A stretch of 64,000 bases of DNA from Thunnus maccoyii. Lineage: Eukaryota; Chordata; Actinopteri; Scombriformes; Scombridae. The position numbers and the translations under genes were made by a program. The stretch covers positions 8,022,501-8,086,500 of the forward strand of contig NC_056550.1 of the NCBI RefSeq assembly GCF_910596095.1. Reading direction: 5' to 3'. The notes below the pieces were generated by a model. That model had not been told where the DNA came from. It was given only the letters and a program-made list of their open reading frames with translations, and searched no databases. Of the stretch, positions 13,209 through 26,108 are shown piece by piece (within the stretch, counting starts at the first letter, position 1; each line of letters opens with the position of its first letter).

Positions 13209-13527
13209 GTGTGTGTGTGTGTATGTATGTGTGTGTGTGTGTGAGGAATTGGCAAGAACTTGGACGGGCTTTCACTGCAGCTGGGGAGTGAGGTGGGATG
13301 TTGTGTGAGCATGTGTGTGCTATATGTGGGTATGTGAATGTGTTTGCATGTGCTTCTGAGTGCCTTTGTGAGATTATGTGTATGTGTGTGTGTGTGTGTT
13401 GTGTGCATACCTACACTAGCATGCATGTATGTTATGGAAAGATATGGTCGGTAAATATGTATGTGTGGGCTTTAAGAGCTGGATGATGCTGCTGCTGTGC
13501 TGGTCGGGTGAGGATGAGTGGGGCTGA

Positions 13528-13558
<31 letters not shown>
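13209..13558. repeat. cluster of interrupted (GT)n microsatellites
   Basis: Three GT-rich tracts lie within 350 bp: 13209-13243 (interrupted by TATGTAT), about 13376-13400, and 13531-13558 ((GT)14). The intervening DNA is also GT-biased. ORFs on either strand here are low-complexity artefacts. Confidence 0.9.
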
Positions 13559-15187
13559 CTTGCTACCTTAATGAATAGCCCATTGTGTGTTGTGCTTCAT
13601 ATCTCCGCTGACCAGCCAAAGGAAAGAATCTAGTTACTTCAATTGTGTGAGGGGGAACATCTAAAGGAAATTGATATATGGGGGTTGAGGTGGGGGCGTG
13701 TAGGGAAGGGTGGTGGTGGTGGTGGTTGGAGGGTGTGGGGGTATTGGGGTAAGGGTCCCAGGTGAGACAGAGCGAGAGGGAGACTTTAGTTACCTGTGGC
13801 TGATCTCTGCTGCTATTCTTTTTGAGCTCATATTTCCTGTTTTTCACTCTCAGGAGGAAGTTGGTATTGCTTAAATGTGCTCGTTTGTTCATCAGACTGT
13901 GTTTGGAGTTCAGTGTGTTTTGTTGGAGATGCAGGTTTGTATAAATATAAATGTTGAAGAGCTGATTTGTAGACTGTTGCTTGTTTGGGAGAAATGATAA
14001 CCTGGGAATCCATCAGCCAGTCGTTTTTAAAACTTCTGCTGACAACTTGAGACACTTTGTTGCAACTTCGCTATATGTAACTGAGTTTCATTAGATTGCA
14101 ATTAAGTGAAAGGTTGCATGCATCTAGTTCAAGCAACAAGCAAAATTGTGCTATCATGTCGTATGACTTTCAGATGGTACAACCACAACCAAGTGCACTA
14201 CTACTGTAGCTGATATAGTGTAAACAACAACAATGAACAGCAAAAAGATTACACATACGGTATAGAAAATTTGCTATATATTAGCTGGTGTTGGCTTGAT
14301 AGATTTGTGTTTGCTAAAAATAAGTTTATTGAAAAAAAATTTAATTATTTAATACTATTATCGACTGTATCATGCAATAAAATGACAATAGTTGGGTATG
14401 AATACTCTGAAAACATGCTACACACAACCTTTGACCTTTCGCACCATTAATTCAGGTTTGCGTTGACTACTTTTTTTATGCACATAGACACTCAACTAGC
14501 CACAGATGCACTGAACAGCCAGTAACCGAACTGAAAAGCATCACAGCCTTTTGCATCAGATGTGGGGGTGCTCAGCCCTGCTGCAGCTGCAAAATGAGGC
14601 AAAAGAAATGCAGGAAGAATAAGAGCAAGAGAATCCTCAATGGTGCCTTGTATTGCTCGCAACTGTCCCTTGTCTCCCTCTTGGAGCAAAATCACACATT
14701 CACATTATTCTTTTATGTCTATTGATCTCTATCTGTGTGCTTGTTGTGTTTTTTTTGGCATTTAAACCCCACACACATCTCTACACATATATGCAAATTT
14801 CATGGTAAGATTTGGAAAATCCCAAACAACCCATCTCTGTGGGACGAAGGGACATGCTTGAAAAATGATAATTGAGTGGAATAAGAAGGCGAGGGACGTG
14901 GAGATTGAGTCATTTGCAGGAAAATGCAGAAAATGATGTTCAAGAATTTAGCTGGGAACAAGGGTGTCCTTTGTTAGGATGTTTCTGCAGCATGTCTGGC
15001 TGGTTGCTGTTTGGGACATCATCAGCACACAGCGATGATCTGCTTCTCTAAAAATGTTCAATTTTAATGATTCTCTCACAGACTGTTTCTTCCCCTGGAC
15101 ACAAAATAAAATTCTCGTTAAGTTTTAAATTTAGACTTACATCCTGATGGCTGAGAACAAATAATGTGTATCTCAGATACTTGCATT
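13559..15187. other. intergenic DNA, no gene seen
   Basis: It contains a GGT-rich run at about 13710-13740 and otherwise ordinary AT-rich sequence. No exon, RNA gene or transposon ends could be supported. Confidence 0.6.
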
Positions 15188-15859
15188 TAGTGGTGGAAAG
15201 TAGTTTTACTCAAGTATTGTACTTAAACACGGATTTGAGTTTTGTACTTGAGTATTTCCATTTTATGCTTCTTTATATTTCTACTCATTTACCATATTTC
15301 AGTACATGTATTTGATAACTGCAGTTACAAGTTACGTCACTTAGAGAAGATTTTTCATAGAAAATAAATAATGCGATTATAAAATATGATGCATTGTTAT
15401 AATTCAATGCATGAGTAATAATAATCCAATATCCCAATATAAATCAAATATAATATACCACTCACAGGGGCATTTTGGCCTCATGCTAGATATCTACAGA
15501 TATAAAGATAAATATTTAACATCCAAGATCATCTTATAAAATATGATGCACTCCTTTAAACTACCTGACAGATTGAAATCAAATGCTACTTACACAATAT
15601 TACACATCAGTATTAATAAACCAGTAATATAATATTAGACAATAATGTAACATTCTGATGGGGGCCATATTGTGGGATGAGTAGTTTTACTTTTGATACT
15701 TTAACTACATTTTGCTGATAATACTTATGTACTTTTACTTAAGTAAAATCTTGAATGCAGGACTTGTAGTTGTAATGGATACTGTATACTGTATGTATAG
15801 TGTAGTATTGCCACTTTTACTTAAGTAAAGGAGCTAAATAAAAAGTTTTTCCACCCCTT
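15188..15859. mobile_element. non-autonomous hAT-like element (about 672 bp)
   Basis: The left end reads TAGTGGTGGAAAG and the right end is its near-inverse (TTTTTCCACCCCTT). The subterminal repeats TTACTCAAGTA (left) and TTTTACTTAAGTAAA (right) are also inverted. Flanks CTTGCATT (15180-15187) and CTTGCAAC (15860-15867) match at 6 of 8 positions, consistent with a decayed 8-bp target duplication of the hAT type. There is no transposase ORF. The ends match a very common teleost repeat as I remember it. Confidence 0.75.
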
Positions 15860-16716
15860 CTTGCAACTGCATGGGCTTGAATATCTGCCTATCCTAGAGA
15901 TGCATATCAATCTGTAGACATAGTTGTTTTGGGTTTTTTTGTTTGTTTGTTTGTTTGGAGGTTTTTTTTTAAGAGAAATTAATTCACTTTCAGGTTAATT
16001 TTGCACTGAAGGAAATTATTTTTCTGCAAATGAAAAGCTTTCTAACTCATATCTGTGTCACTCAAAGGAAAATGCAGTTTTTCCTCTGTTACATACTGCA
16101 TGTGTCGATGTAAGCATAGTCTTAGATTAGCCGGCCATCTCATAGACCTGAATGTACTGCTCTATGGTCCTTCAAAGGAGACAAAAATTGCATTAACAGT
16201 GCAATATATGAAGTATTGTAACATAAGTTCAATGCCAATAATATGGTTCCACATCTTAATGGTATAAGTCACTGAATGCTTATGTAAAGTAAGTGTGTAG
16301 TGGATTGACCTGGGCTTTACTTCCTTTGTGTTTACAGGACAGAAGCTGTTTTGATGTAAAAGGGAAAAACAGAGTAAGGGAGAACAGGAAGGAGGGTGAT
16401 GCTCCTTAGGAAGAGATATGGAAAAGGGAGAGGATAAAAAAGTCACTTTCCAATCATGAGTTTTTCTCGGAACATTGAATTAAGCAGCGTGAACGGGTGG
16501 GGGCCTCGAGGGTCTGGGGGCGGCTGGCCGCAAAGATGCCTGAATGAAAGAGTTTGTTGTTTGGTGCTTGGAGACGGAGATGAAAGGGGAGAGGGAGATG
16601 GCGAATTTGTCGGGCATCAGTCCCCTCTCCCATCGCCTTCTCACCCTGAGGCCCTCCCTCACTCTGCCCATGTGAGCTAGAGTTCAAATACAGGGCCCAC
16701 AGCTGCACACACACAC

Positions 16717-16747
<31 letters not shown>

Positions 16748-19700
16748 TACGTACCTGGATAAACACATAGGTGTCCACATGCATGTGTACTTTTAGTACA
16801 CACACAAAAGTAGAGTGGTAGTGCGATTGCATGTACAATATGCAATCTCATATTGTATCTCACCTCTCAAGTGAGTGTATACATATACACACACATATAC
16901 ATACACAGTACCCATGTCCATACAGACTCAGATTTGTTTGCATTTTGAAACAAAGCATTAGTAATAGTACAAGGGGTGAACAAAGGCTGCAAAAGCAAAT
17001 ATGATTCCAATGCACAGACCCTGCAATGAGTCTTACTACCGTGAAGCACATAATGTTTTTGTAGTCACTGTGTCGGCAAATTTTAAAGCTGTACTTTCAG
17101 TTATTATTGAATTTCTTGAGGTGTTTCTGTTATTGCGTCCACCCTCTGAATCCTCCTCCTCCAGCAGTCAGTCAAAACAAAGGTCAGTGGATAACTTCCA
17201 ATAAAGCTACTGATTTATACCACGTTGTTGTTTGGAAAATACTGCAGCAGAGCTTGAATGTGTCCTGATGAACAAACAGTGCAGAGTACTCTGCTACATT
17301 AGTTGTCAGTTATGTCAGCTTGATTGATGGATACTTTTTATTAGACCATCTATGACCCCATTACTCAGATTCCGTCTAGAGTATCCAGATCAGAAATAAT
17401 AATCATTGTAAGGGTTCAAATAATTAGATCCATCAAACAAAGAGGCCCTTGTCATGGTCAGTGAGAGATGTTTGTCTTTTACATTACAGCCTGCTGCATT
17501 TGGTCAACACACCTAACTACATGGATGCCATAGATATTACTTATCATTCATCTTAATGGGATATGGGTATGCATCAACATTAACGCTCACTGTAGAAGAG
17601 AGTGAGATATAAGATGAAAACAGCTTCTTACACTTTTAACTGACTCGTCTGCCAGTACAGAACAGAATAAATGTATTTGTTGTTCATCTTAGTAAGATGC
17701 AAGACTCTACTAAGCACAACTCACAAATAAAAAGCTTTCATTGGATATCCTGAAGCACAATTCAGTGAAAAGATTCAGTTGAATTGAGATGACGGGGTTT
17801 GTATTTTAGTTAATGGAATGATTTTGCCTCCCATTATTTTTTTCTAAGGAGTGAAGGAGGCCTACACAACACAATATAAGAGACTTTGAAGATCATGAGA
17901 GTGCGACTTGTTAAAGGCTCGGTAAGGCAAATTCAAGATTTCGTCTGGCATGAATTTGTCTATGAATTTCTGTCTTAATAAAGAAATATAGATGCACAAT
18001 GTGAGTTTCACATAGTGACCTATCTACTATTCAAGCTTACAGGAAGTGGATACAGTAACATAAACATCTGTAAATATAACGCCATCCAATACAGTTACAC
18101 CTTACTTTATTTCTTTGGGACTGGATATTAACCTGTTTTACAGGTTTTCATGTTCAGATATTCAACAGCAGGTTGCCAGCCTTATTCTTCTCCCTTCTTG
18201 GATAGCTCCAAAAATATTTTGGGAATCTGTAATTGTACACCCCTAATGCAGCTACAGGGAGACAGGTGAAGAAGAAGCACAGAAGATGGCTGAAGAGTTT
18301 GCGGGAAGAGTTGTCACTGATGAAAGAGGGGCATGTCTGAAATTATGTTTTCCAGAGCTTAATGTGTGGATAATGTCCTACACCGAGTGTGAGAGAGGCT
18401 TAATGTTTAAACGTCGGCGTGAAAGCGAAACTGATCCAAGCATAGCAGAATCAGAAGCAGCTGATTAATAAAAAAAAAAGAGAGATAGACTAGACAAACA
18501 CTGGGGGCACACAGATTTAGGAATAAAGACAAAATGGGAACAACAGGAAGGAGCTTGAGAAGGGGTCACAGCAGTAACACAGAGATCAGTGGTGCATTCG
18601 AAAAAGAAGTGACAGAGGAAGAGGAATTGGAGGAGTGTAAATCCCAGGAGAGAGATGGAGGGATGGAAAGGACGGGAAGATGATGGACGCACACTGGCAC
18701 ACACAGACACACACACATCCCATAATTAGCATGCTAACAGGCAGTTAAATGTCCCACACAAAGGCTCACTGTTGAGCCTCTGTTGCTCACTTCGGAGACA
18801 ATGCACAATAGGAGTCAGTGGGAGCCCCCAAATCACCCTAATAGCTGATGTGGCCCAGCATGGCTTCTCCTATTTTACCATTCCACCGATCACACTCATT
18901 CACTCACTCACTGACTGGCTAATGAAAAGCTGATAGCCTCAAGGCCTGCGGTTACTGAGCAGCTTGCCCCTTCCTCCTCATTTCCCTCCTTTCATCTTTT
19001 TCACCCACCGACAGAAATGCCTTTCCAGTTCTCTTGAGGTTCAGAGGTCCAAGTTGTGGGCTGTAAGGGGTGCTTGTGCATGGGACCAGCATCAGACTGA
19101 CAGACAGAGAGATGGAGGATATATAATTAAAGGAAGATCAAGACAGGACAACTATGAGGGCTGAAAGGGGAAGTTTCTTGTTAGCCCGACACAGGGTGAT
19201 TTTAACTTGATTAAAAACTGGGCAGAAAAAGGAGAGGAAGGACAATGATTTAATTATAGGACAGAAACATGACTGAAAAATAGAGATACTTTACATACTG
19301 ATGTAAAGGGTGTACCCTACTGCAAAAACTGCTGTGAGTGCTTTCTGTCAAAATGTAGTCCTGCAACTGATATCTTCACCATGTCAGAAATCAAGACGTG
19401 CAGTGAGCTGTATTCAATCCTGACAAGCACCTCTGTTCGTTGCTGCATGCTTTTCATTGCACATTTCAAAGAAGCTGATGGTGTATCAACACAGGTGATG
19501 AGGCTGGGTCTGTTTGCGCTGAGGTTTAGCCTCATTGAACCCCGGTCAAATTCCTCAGTAGTAAAACCAGTTTACTTTAAGGACTCTTTATTTCCAGGAT
19601 TTGCAATATTATTACTGCACAGAGTGGCCAAATACCCATGAGACACGAGCAACTAGAGCCACCTATCAGGGAACATTTACACCAATCAGACAGATGGTAG

Positions 19701-21769
19701 CACAACAAGAAGAAACTTATATTTCACATCTGATTGTGACTTGAAATCAAAAGTCTTTTTGTTTTTTTAATATATATTTTGAGTCAAGCCAAACCACATC
19801 CATATACTATACTATAGTACTACTACTACTATATATGTCATGTTTCTGCTATTTCAATTTATCTGCAAAACTAATTTTTAGATATTCTGATAAGACAATC
19901 TTACTCAGAATGTATCACCATCTGGGAAGTATGTGGTATGTTGTTTGTTGGTTGGTATGTTGACCATTTGGCTGTCATAATCCAATTAGTTTGCAAACTC
20001 CGACCTCTTCATTAACAGATCAACGGGTGACTTGATGAAATTCTGATATTATTCAAATCTTTTAGTGCTGCTTATTGGACGACTTGGCATCTGCTGTGCG
20101 TGTTCGAGCTATTCAGGACAATTTTCTTATGATTGGCATTACTGGTTTGCTACATAGACTATGGTCTATGGTTTGCTAAATTTACTTAGCAGACTTGCGG
20201 TGTGAAACTTCTGTCTTCCCTGTCTGGCCGTGAGAGTAAATAGCATGCTAGTTACCTGGCTGTAACTCCAGTTCTATGAGTGCATGCATGAGCTGGTTCC
20301 TGTTGCTACCGCTGCGGCTGTAGCCCTGATATACTGTTTTGAGTAAGCAAGTTTTTGAGTGAGCAATCCTCACGAAATGATTGGTTTCACAATCAGAATT
20401 TTATCCATTCGGTTCAATAACATCTGGACAATCTAGAAGAGCTGCAAGATTAAATAATTTTATCCTTCAAGTTAGCAGAGGGCTAACGGGAATTCAGCCA
20501 GCTCAGCCGGCAGAATTCTCTGGTACACATGCTCTATGGGTGCACTCCAGCTCATTGCTGGTTGATGTAACATCACTACCGGTGTGCCAGCGTGGGAATG
20601 TCGCCACAGACACCAGATTAAAAACACCAGTATACTGTGAAATACAGAGAGATTCACCTGGCGGTGATAGGCATTCAGCATTGTGTGAACTCGTTTGGTA
20701 TGGGCTTGAATGTAACAGATGTTTATTTATATGTAAAAGTCCCGCACTCCAGCTTTAATATGTAATTTATCATGAAGTCATCAGATCTGGACAGTTTGGA
20801 TGTATTTTGGAAGTCAGAAATCCAATTACAAATTAATGTTGTAATTTTGTGCAGTGATCCACTAAAGTAATCTATCTCATGTCTATGAGAAGGAAAAAAC
20901 TGAATTAACTTATGCTGCAGTGTGAAGGTAGTCAACTTCTCTGCAGATGAGCTTGACTTTCACTTGCTCTGCACCAACACTACAGAGCTACCACTTATTA
21001 AAGATGTATGCTGAAACAAGTAACCCTGTCAGTCGGAGCTCGGCCAGCTGTATGATTTCTGCATTTATTAAACTGATTGTGTGGCAGGATATCAGCAAAA
21101 AGTGCCTTGTCAATTAAGTTTTAAATTTTAATGAACAGAAACATAATGTGACACCCAGTGACTTCTATTGAGGTGCTTAAAAAAATGTCTTGAATATTGT
21201 AAATATCATAGAAAGGGAAAAGCAGAAACTTGCCATAATCAAATACAACAATTTATATATGAACATACTATTTTACAAAAAACAAGCTTAATGTGTTTTG
21301 ATATGTCTTTGTCAGAAGCTTTAGTAGTGTAGACCTGTTATCCTAAATAAAGTATAAATGACTAGCTGATTGGCTCATTGGCACCAGGTAGGTTTTTTTA
21401 ATGAACAGCTCATTAAAACCTTAATTTGAGATCAGAGCCTCTGCAGCAGGGGAAAAGACTGAAAAATGGAGTATTCTAAGTTCTTCAAAGAGGTCTTGTG
21501 TTTTCACTGTTTCACTGAAGGCTTAGTTAATATGTACAGTAAAGGTTATCATCAGACTAGTTTGACTTTTTTTTCTGAACATCTAAATTCCATCCATCAC
21601 AGTATCTGCCAACGTTCCTCTGACTGATGATCCATCACAGTGACAAACCAGAACACTGTGAATCATTGAACACATTAGAGCCCTTTGAACATTTGTCAGT
21701 CACACTGACATTACGATATGTGGCACTTGTAGCGCTTTCTTACTGGTCATTAAATGTAAACATGTGATA
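15860..21769. other. intergenic DNA, no gene seen
   Basis: It contains the CA repeat at 16705-16742 and an interrupted (GTTT)n near 15935-15955. The 125-codon ORF at 20381-20758 lacks any family signature, and its end (about 20738-20755) resembles dispersed repeat sequence. No exon chain or RNA gene could be supported. Confidence 0.6.
16705..16742. repeat. (CA)n microsatellite
   Basis: A CA dinucleotide run with one AA interruption near 16719. Confidence 0.95.
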
Positions 21770-22152
21770 CAGTCATTGAGCACTTTATTTGGAACACCTG
21801 TGCTATCTAATGCAATGCAAAATAACAGCTCTGCCATCAATTCTACTTCATGTTTATTATTGAGGTCGTAGAAGGTGGTGGTGTACTGGAGTGCATTATA
21901 TTAAAAAGTGTTCCTAATATTTTGTACACCCCATCAACATACATAAGGGGGGCAAAATATTAGGAACACTTTATGCACATCACCACCACCATCCATTATG
22001 ACCTCAATGATAAATATAAAGTAGAATTATCATCTTTCTGTCAACAAAAACTGAAAATGTTTAAGCCTCATAAAAGTAGAATTTATTGCAGAGTTGTTGT
22101 ATTGGATTGCATTAGATTGCACAGGTGTTCCTAATAAAGTGCTCGGTGAGTG
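21770..22152. mobile_element. foldback MITE with TA target site (about 383 bp)
   Basis: The ends CAGTCATTGAGCACTTTATT (left) and CACTCACCGAGCACTTTATT (right, inverted) match at 16 of 20 positions, and the similarity continues through GGAACACCTGTGC. TA lies just outside each end (21768-21769 and 22153-22154). Internally, 21905-21924 is a perfect inverse of 21953-21972, leaving a 28-nt loop, so the whole element can fold into one long hairpin. There is no ORF. The TA flanks and structure suggest a Tc1/mariner-type non-autonomous element. Confidence 0.75.
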
Positions 22153-25100
22153 TATCCATTATATCCATTAGTTCTGTATTGTATGTCCCCTGCTTGTGAT
22201 TAACGTTACTTCAAAAATTCCTTTTTTTGTCAAAAATATTTGATGCTCCAGGACAAATACTGCTATACATCCAAAGGGTATGACATGTGGATTATGAAGC
22301 AGGTTTACCTGTATTTCTAATTGAGATTGCAACCAACCAAACATAACGTGCTTCCCCTCCTCGGTATATATTCAGAACACTTTCTTCTTCAGTATCCTCT
22401 GTGCCCCATCAGCAGTTTGATATCAAGAGATTCACTTTTTCATGACTTCACCTGAAATAAAGTTCAAGCCCCTTTTAAGAATATACTGTATATCAGATCA
22501 GAGCAACATCAGCCATCCGCATTATTTACTGAGAATTTATTAGGGCTGCTCATCTACAAGTTTACAGGACTTGTGATGATGTCTTGAGCTCTCTGGCACC
22601 ATCATGTTGTCTCATGTGCGATGCCACACCCGCTTCAATGCCCTGTAGTGTAAAAAAGTCTGTCCTTCCTCCTAACTCTGCCAACTTTTCCAAATAATCA
22701 CAAAGTTTTTTTCATGTCCTTCAAACACACATAACTAGTGGAGGCCAAAACTCACTGTACTTTTTTTCAACAAATTATTATTATCTTTAAAAAATAAAGA
22801 CAAATATTATTTTCTTAATCTCCAAACATTCATGAATTTAGATTCAGCATTGTAATCCAAAGTTCATGATCCAGGTTTGAATCTCTAGAGCTCCTGCAGC
22901 ACAACACTAGAGGGAACACGTGGCTCAGTGTTTTCAGCTCAGCCCGTCTATGATAGAAATGTCTGCAGAGGCATCTAGTGGCTCTAGATGGGCACAGCAA
23001 ACTGCAGGAGCTTCAACATTTGCACACAGCTACATTAGAGACAGTTTTCCTGAAGTTTTGAAAATGACAAACAAAAGAAAATTATATAAATATTTATTTG
23101 CAACATCAAAAGGTATACAAGGAAGAATAAAGTGCTTTGTACTTAAGATTTCTTTTCAGCTTATTTGAATTAGGACAGTAGTTTAATAGTGCATGTTTAT
23201 CTCCTAGCAGGGGTTGGAAAATCATCATGTTTATACAAAGCAGGAAGACTCAGCTGCGAAGGAAACAAAATACTTTGTCTTAATCACAAAATGGCATTTA
23301 CATGGGTAGTTTTCTGTACTCAAGTTGGCTCCTTTTCTGTGCACATTAACTAGTGATACATTTCAAAACCAATATAAAACTTTCATACACTGCCAGTCAA
23401 AACTTTTTAAACATTGTATATTTTCAGACTTGTTGATTAATCTTAAGCAATTTAATAGTAAATTAAGTATAAATTTAAATAAGATTATATAATAAAATAT
23501 CTTCTTCTTATTATTAGACTGTTTTTTTTTCCTTTTATTGGAATCAATCAAGTTAGTCTCCTGAAGCAGAAAAATACTAGACTGTATATTTGTTGCTTTT
23601 GGTTTGAAGTTAACAGGGTTCAGTTGTAAAAAGGTTATGTCACCTCTGTCTGTGCACTAATCACAATAGAGCATTTTAATCAGAATCGGATCCCAGTTCA
23701 GAGATCGTCTGCTTATATTGCCACCACCATCAAACATATCTGATCAAACTATACCCAAAGCAAACACTGAACCAGTCCTGATGAAGGAGATAGGTTGCAT
23801 TTTTTTGTTTAACTATAAATGAATATAACCTATGGATTTTCTTTTGTCGTTTTTTTTTTTTTTACTTTAAATGTTGTTATTCAGTGAGGAATATTTAACT
23901 CAGTATAGTTTAATATAATATTTTAATATCATTTTAGAGTCATTTAAGTGTTTGAAGCACTGCAGACACTGAGAAGTGAACAGAAAATACAGAGAAACAT
24001 AAAGTATCTCCGGACAGTTTAGCACCTAGAAACTGAGTGGAACTCTAATTCATTAAATCAAATATATTCATACAGTACAGTTACATTTGTCTGTCACGGG
24101 AGCCTAATTAGAGTAATCAAAATCTTGGTTATTTATAAGTCACAGTTATCTATAATACATATATACTTGAGAATAAAACCATAAATGCTAAGATATTAGT
24201 TTTCATTTGGCTGGCAGTGTATATTTGTCAATAAAACTGTTTACCTGCGCTTAACATGTTCCTGGATATTTAGCAGGTTTTGCAATAATTATTTATACAA
24301 TTTCAATTTTAAAATCTGCTCATTGTTCAGATGCACACATAGTCTCTACAATAAGTCTTTGTTCACAGAGCCACGTTGACACAAAAAACACACCGCTCAA
24401 GCAATATAATCAGCAAAAACAAATTCACGAAAAAGAACAATAAAATAAATATTCAAGAATGAGAGTTGGAGTATCATCAGAAACAGCGGGAACACTGTTC
24501 TGACAGCCTGTACTGTATGACCAAAGGGTTTATAGGGAAAAAATACATTCAGTCCTTTGACAATCCCATCATTAAAATGTATGGTACTTTACATGTATTT
24601 CAAAATCAAGTAATGTATTTTCTCTTTGAATAATACTTACTATTACTTTGTACCATCTGCTTGTTCCAGCATGCTGAACCAGCTGTTTTGCTGCCCCCAC
24701 ATAAAGACGGGCAACTATTCTGTTTAATTTAATCTATTATATAACCATCATAAACAACTCACATGACATACAGTTACACTAGACGTTATCGTCTTAGTCC
24801 CAATCCTGTGACTTATTGCACATTTCCACTCCTCAACCTTCATCCCTTTGTTTCCTGTTATGCTTTAACAGTGGCTTCACATCTTTCTACTATCAAAACA
24901 GTGAGTACACTTAGGCTGCATGCATCTCAGTTTCCAAATAATAAGTCAGAGGTGCTCTGTGTTTCATTTTCCAACTCCAGACCTTTGGCGAAGAACAACA
25001 GCACAAACATTAATTAAAGTCACCTCTTAGTATTGTTTCTGTTATCACTGGCTGCAACCTCCACAAGAAACAAACCAAGAATAAAGTGACCCATAAAGTC

Positions 25101-26108
25101 AAAAAAAAGTCTAATCACTCTGCTTTCTATTGATAACATTAAAAGACTAATATTAGTTAGACTTTCAGTGAAAGTCAGCATTAGTGCTATTCTGTTCTGT
25201 TTTCAATATATTTATGTAAAAATATGTTTTTAACAAGAGATTTAAAATGCAGTGGCGTTTTCCTAAACACTAAATTGCAGTAAATCAAGACATTTGTCAA
25301 AAGTAATTTTCTTAAGGAATCTTAATATCACATTCAGAAAAATACTCTTTCTGCTACACTCAGTGATTGCACTTGGAATGGTCTTGTTGGTATACTGCAC
25401 AGCAAAATCAGTAATCTCTCACTGATACATACTAAAACACCTGGATAAAAGGAGGGTTTTTATGTTTTTCAGGAAAAGATTCAACAAAGCAGCGAAAGTG
25501 CAAATAGAACTACTGCAGACGTGATGAGCAATTAAATCCCATGAACAACATGGAGATTATCAAGCATAAATTGTCCACACTTTGATTAAACAGTGCATCT
25601 TGAAAATCGATTGAGCTCAGTGCTCTTCAAAAAGGAAGAGAATTACATCAAAACTGCTATTGCTTTCATAAAATGTCTTGTTTACAGTCACGGAAAAAAA
25701 TCTTAAGTAAAATTCATTTTAAACTAAAATGTACATACAGTCTAAAACATGACTCAAGTTTCTAGGCTTTTTCTGCTGTTGTGCTTTCCTTTGTTTATGA
25801 AATAAAAAAGAAAGGGAGTGAAAAGCCTGTCAGCGCTTTTTTTAGACATCCTTTGTCCTGCAGAATCTGTCTGGTTGGTTGTTATGGCTCTTCAAGGAAT
25901 GCAGTTGAATCTGACAAAAATTGTTTAGGAAAACAATTTCTTCTCTTTCTTAATTTTTAATCTCCATGAGAAGAAAAAAACAAATATAAATGTAAAACAC
26001 AAAACACTGGCAAGGCAAAAGGGGTTTGAATTTCTGTACATTGAATCCCAAAATGAACACATCACCAAGAAATCTGTGAAACGTGAAACTGCACCATCCC
26101 TCAGCTCT
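22153..26108. other. kcnj4 downstream region
   Basis: No coding exon is seen. The kcnj4 3' UTR should occupy the part nearest 26108. Minus-strand AATAAA words occur at 23534-23539 and near 23093, which would imply 3' UTRs of about 2.6 or 3 kb, but neither can be confirmed. The rest is AT-rich with poly-T runs. Confidence 0.5.

Noticed and set aside
20381-20758. 125-codon plus-strand ORF
   Set aside because: It has no domain and no splice context, and its end resembles dispersed repeat sequence.
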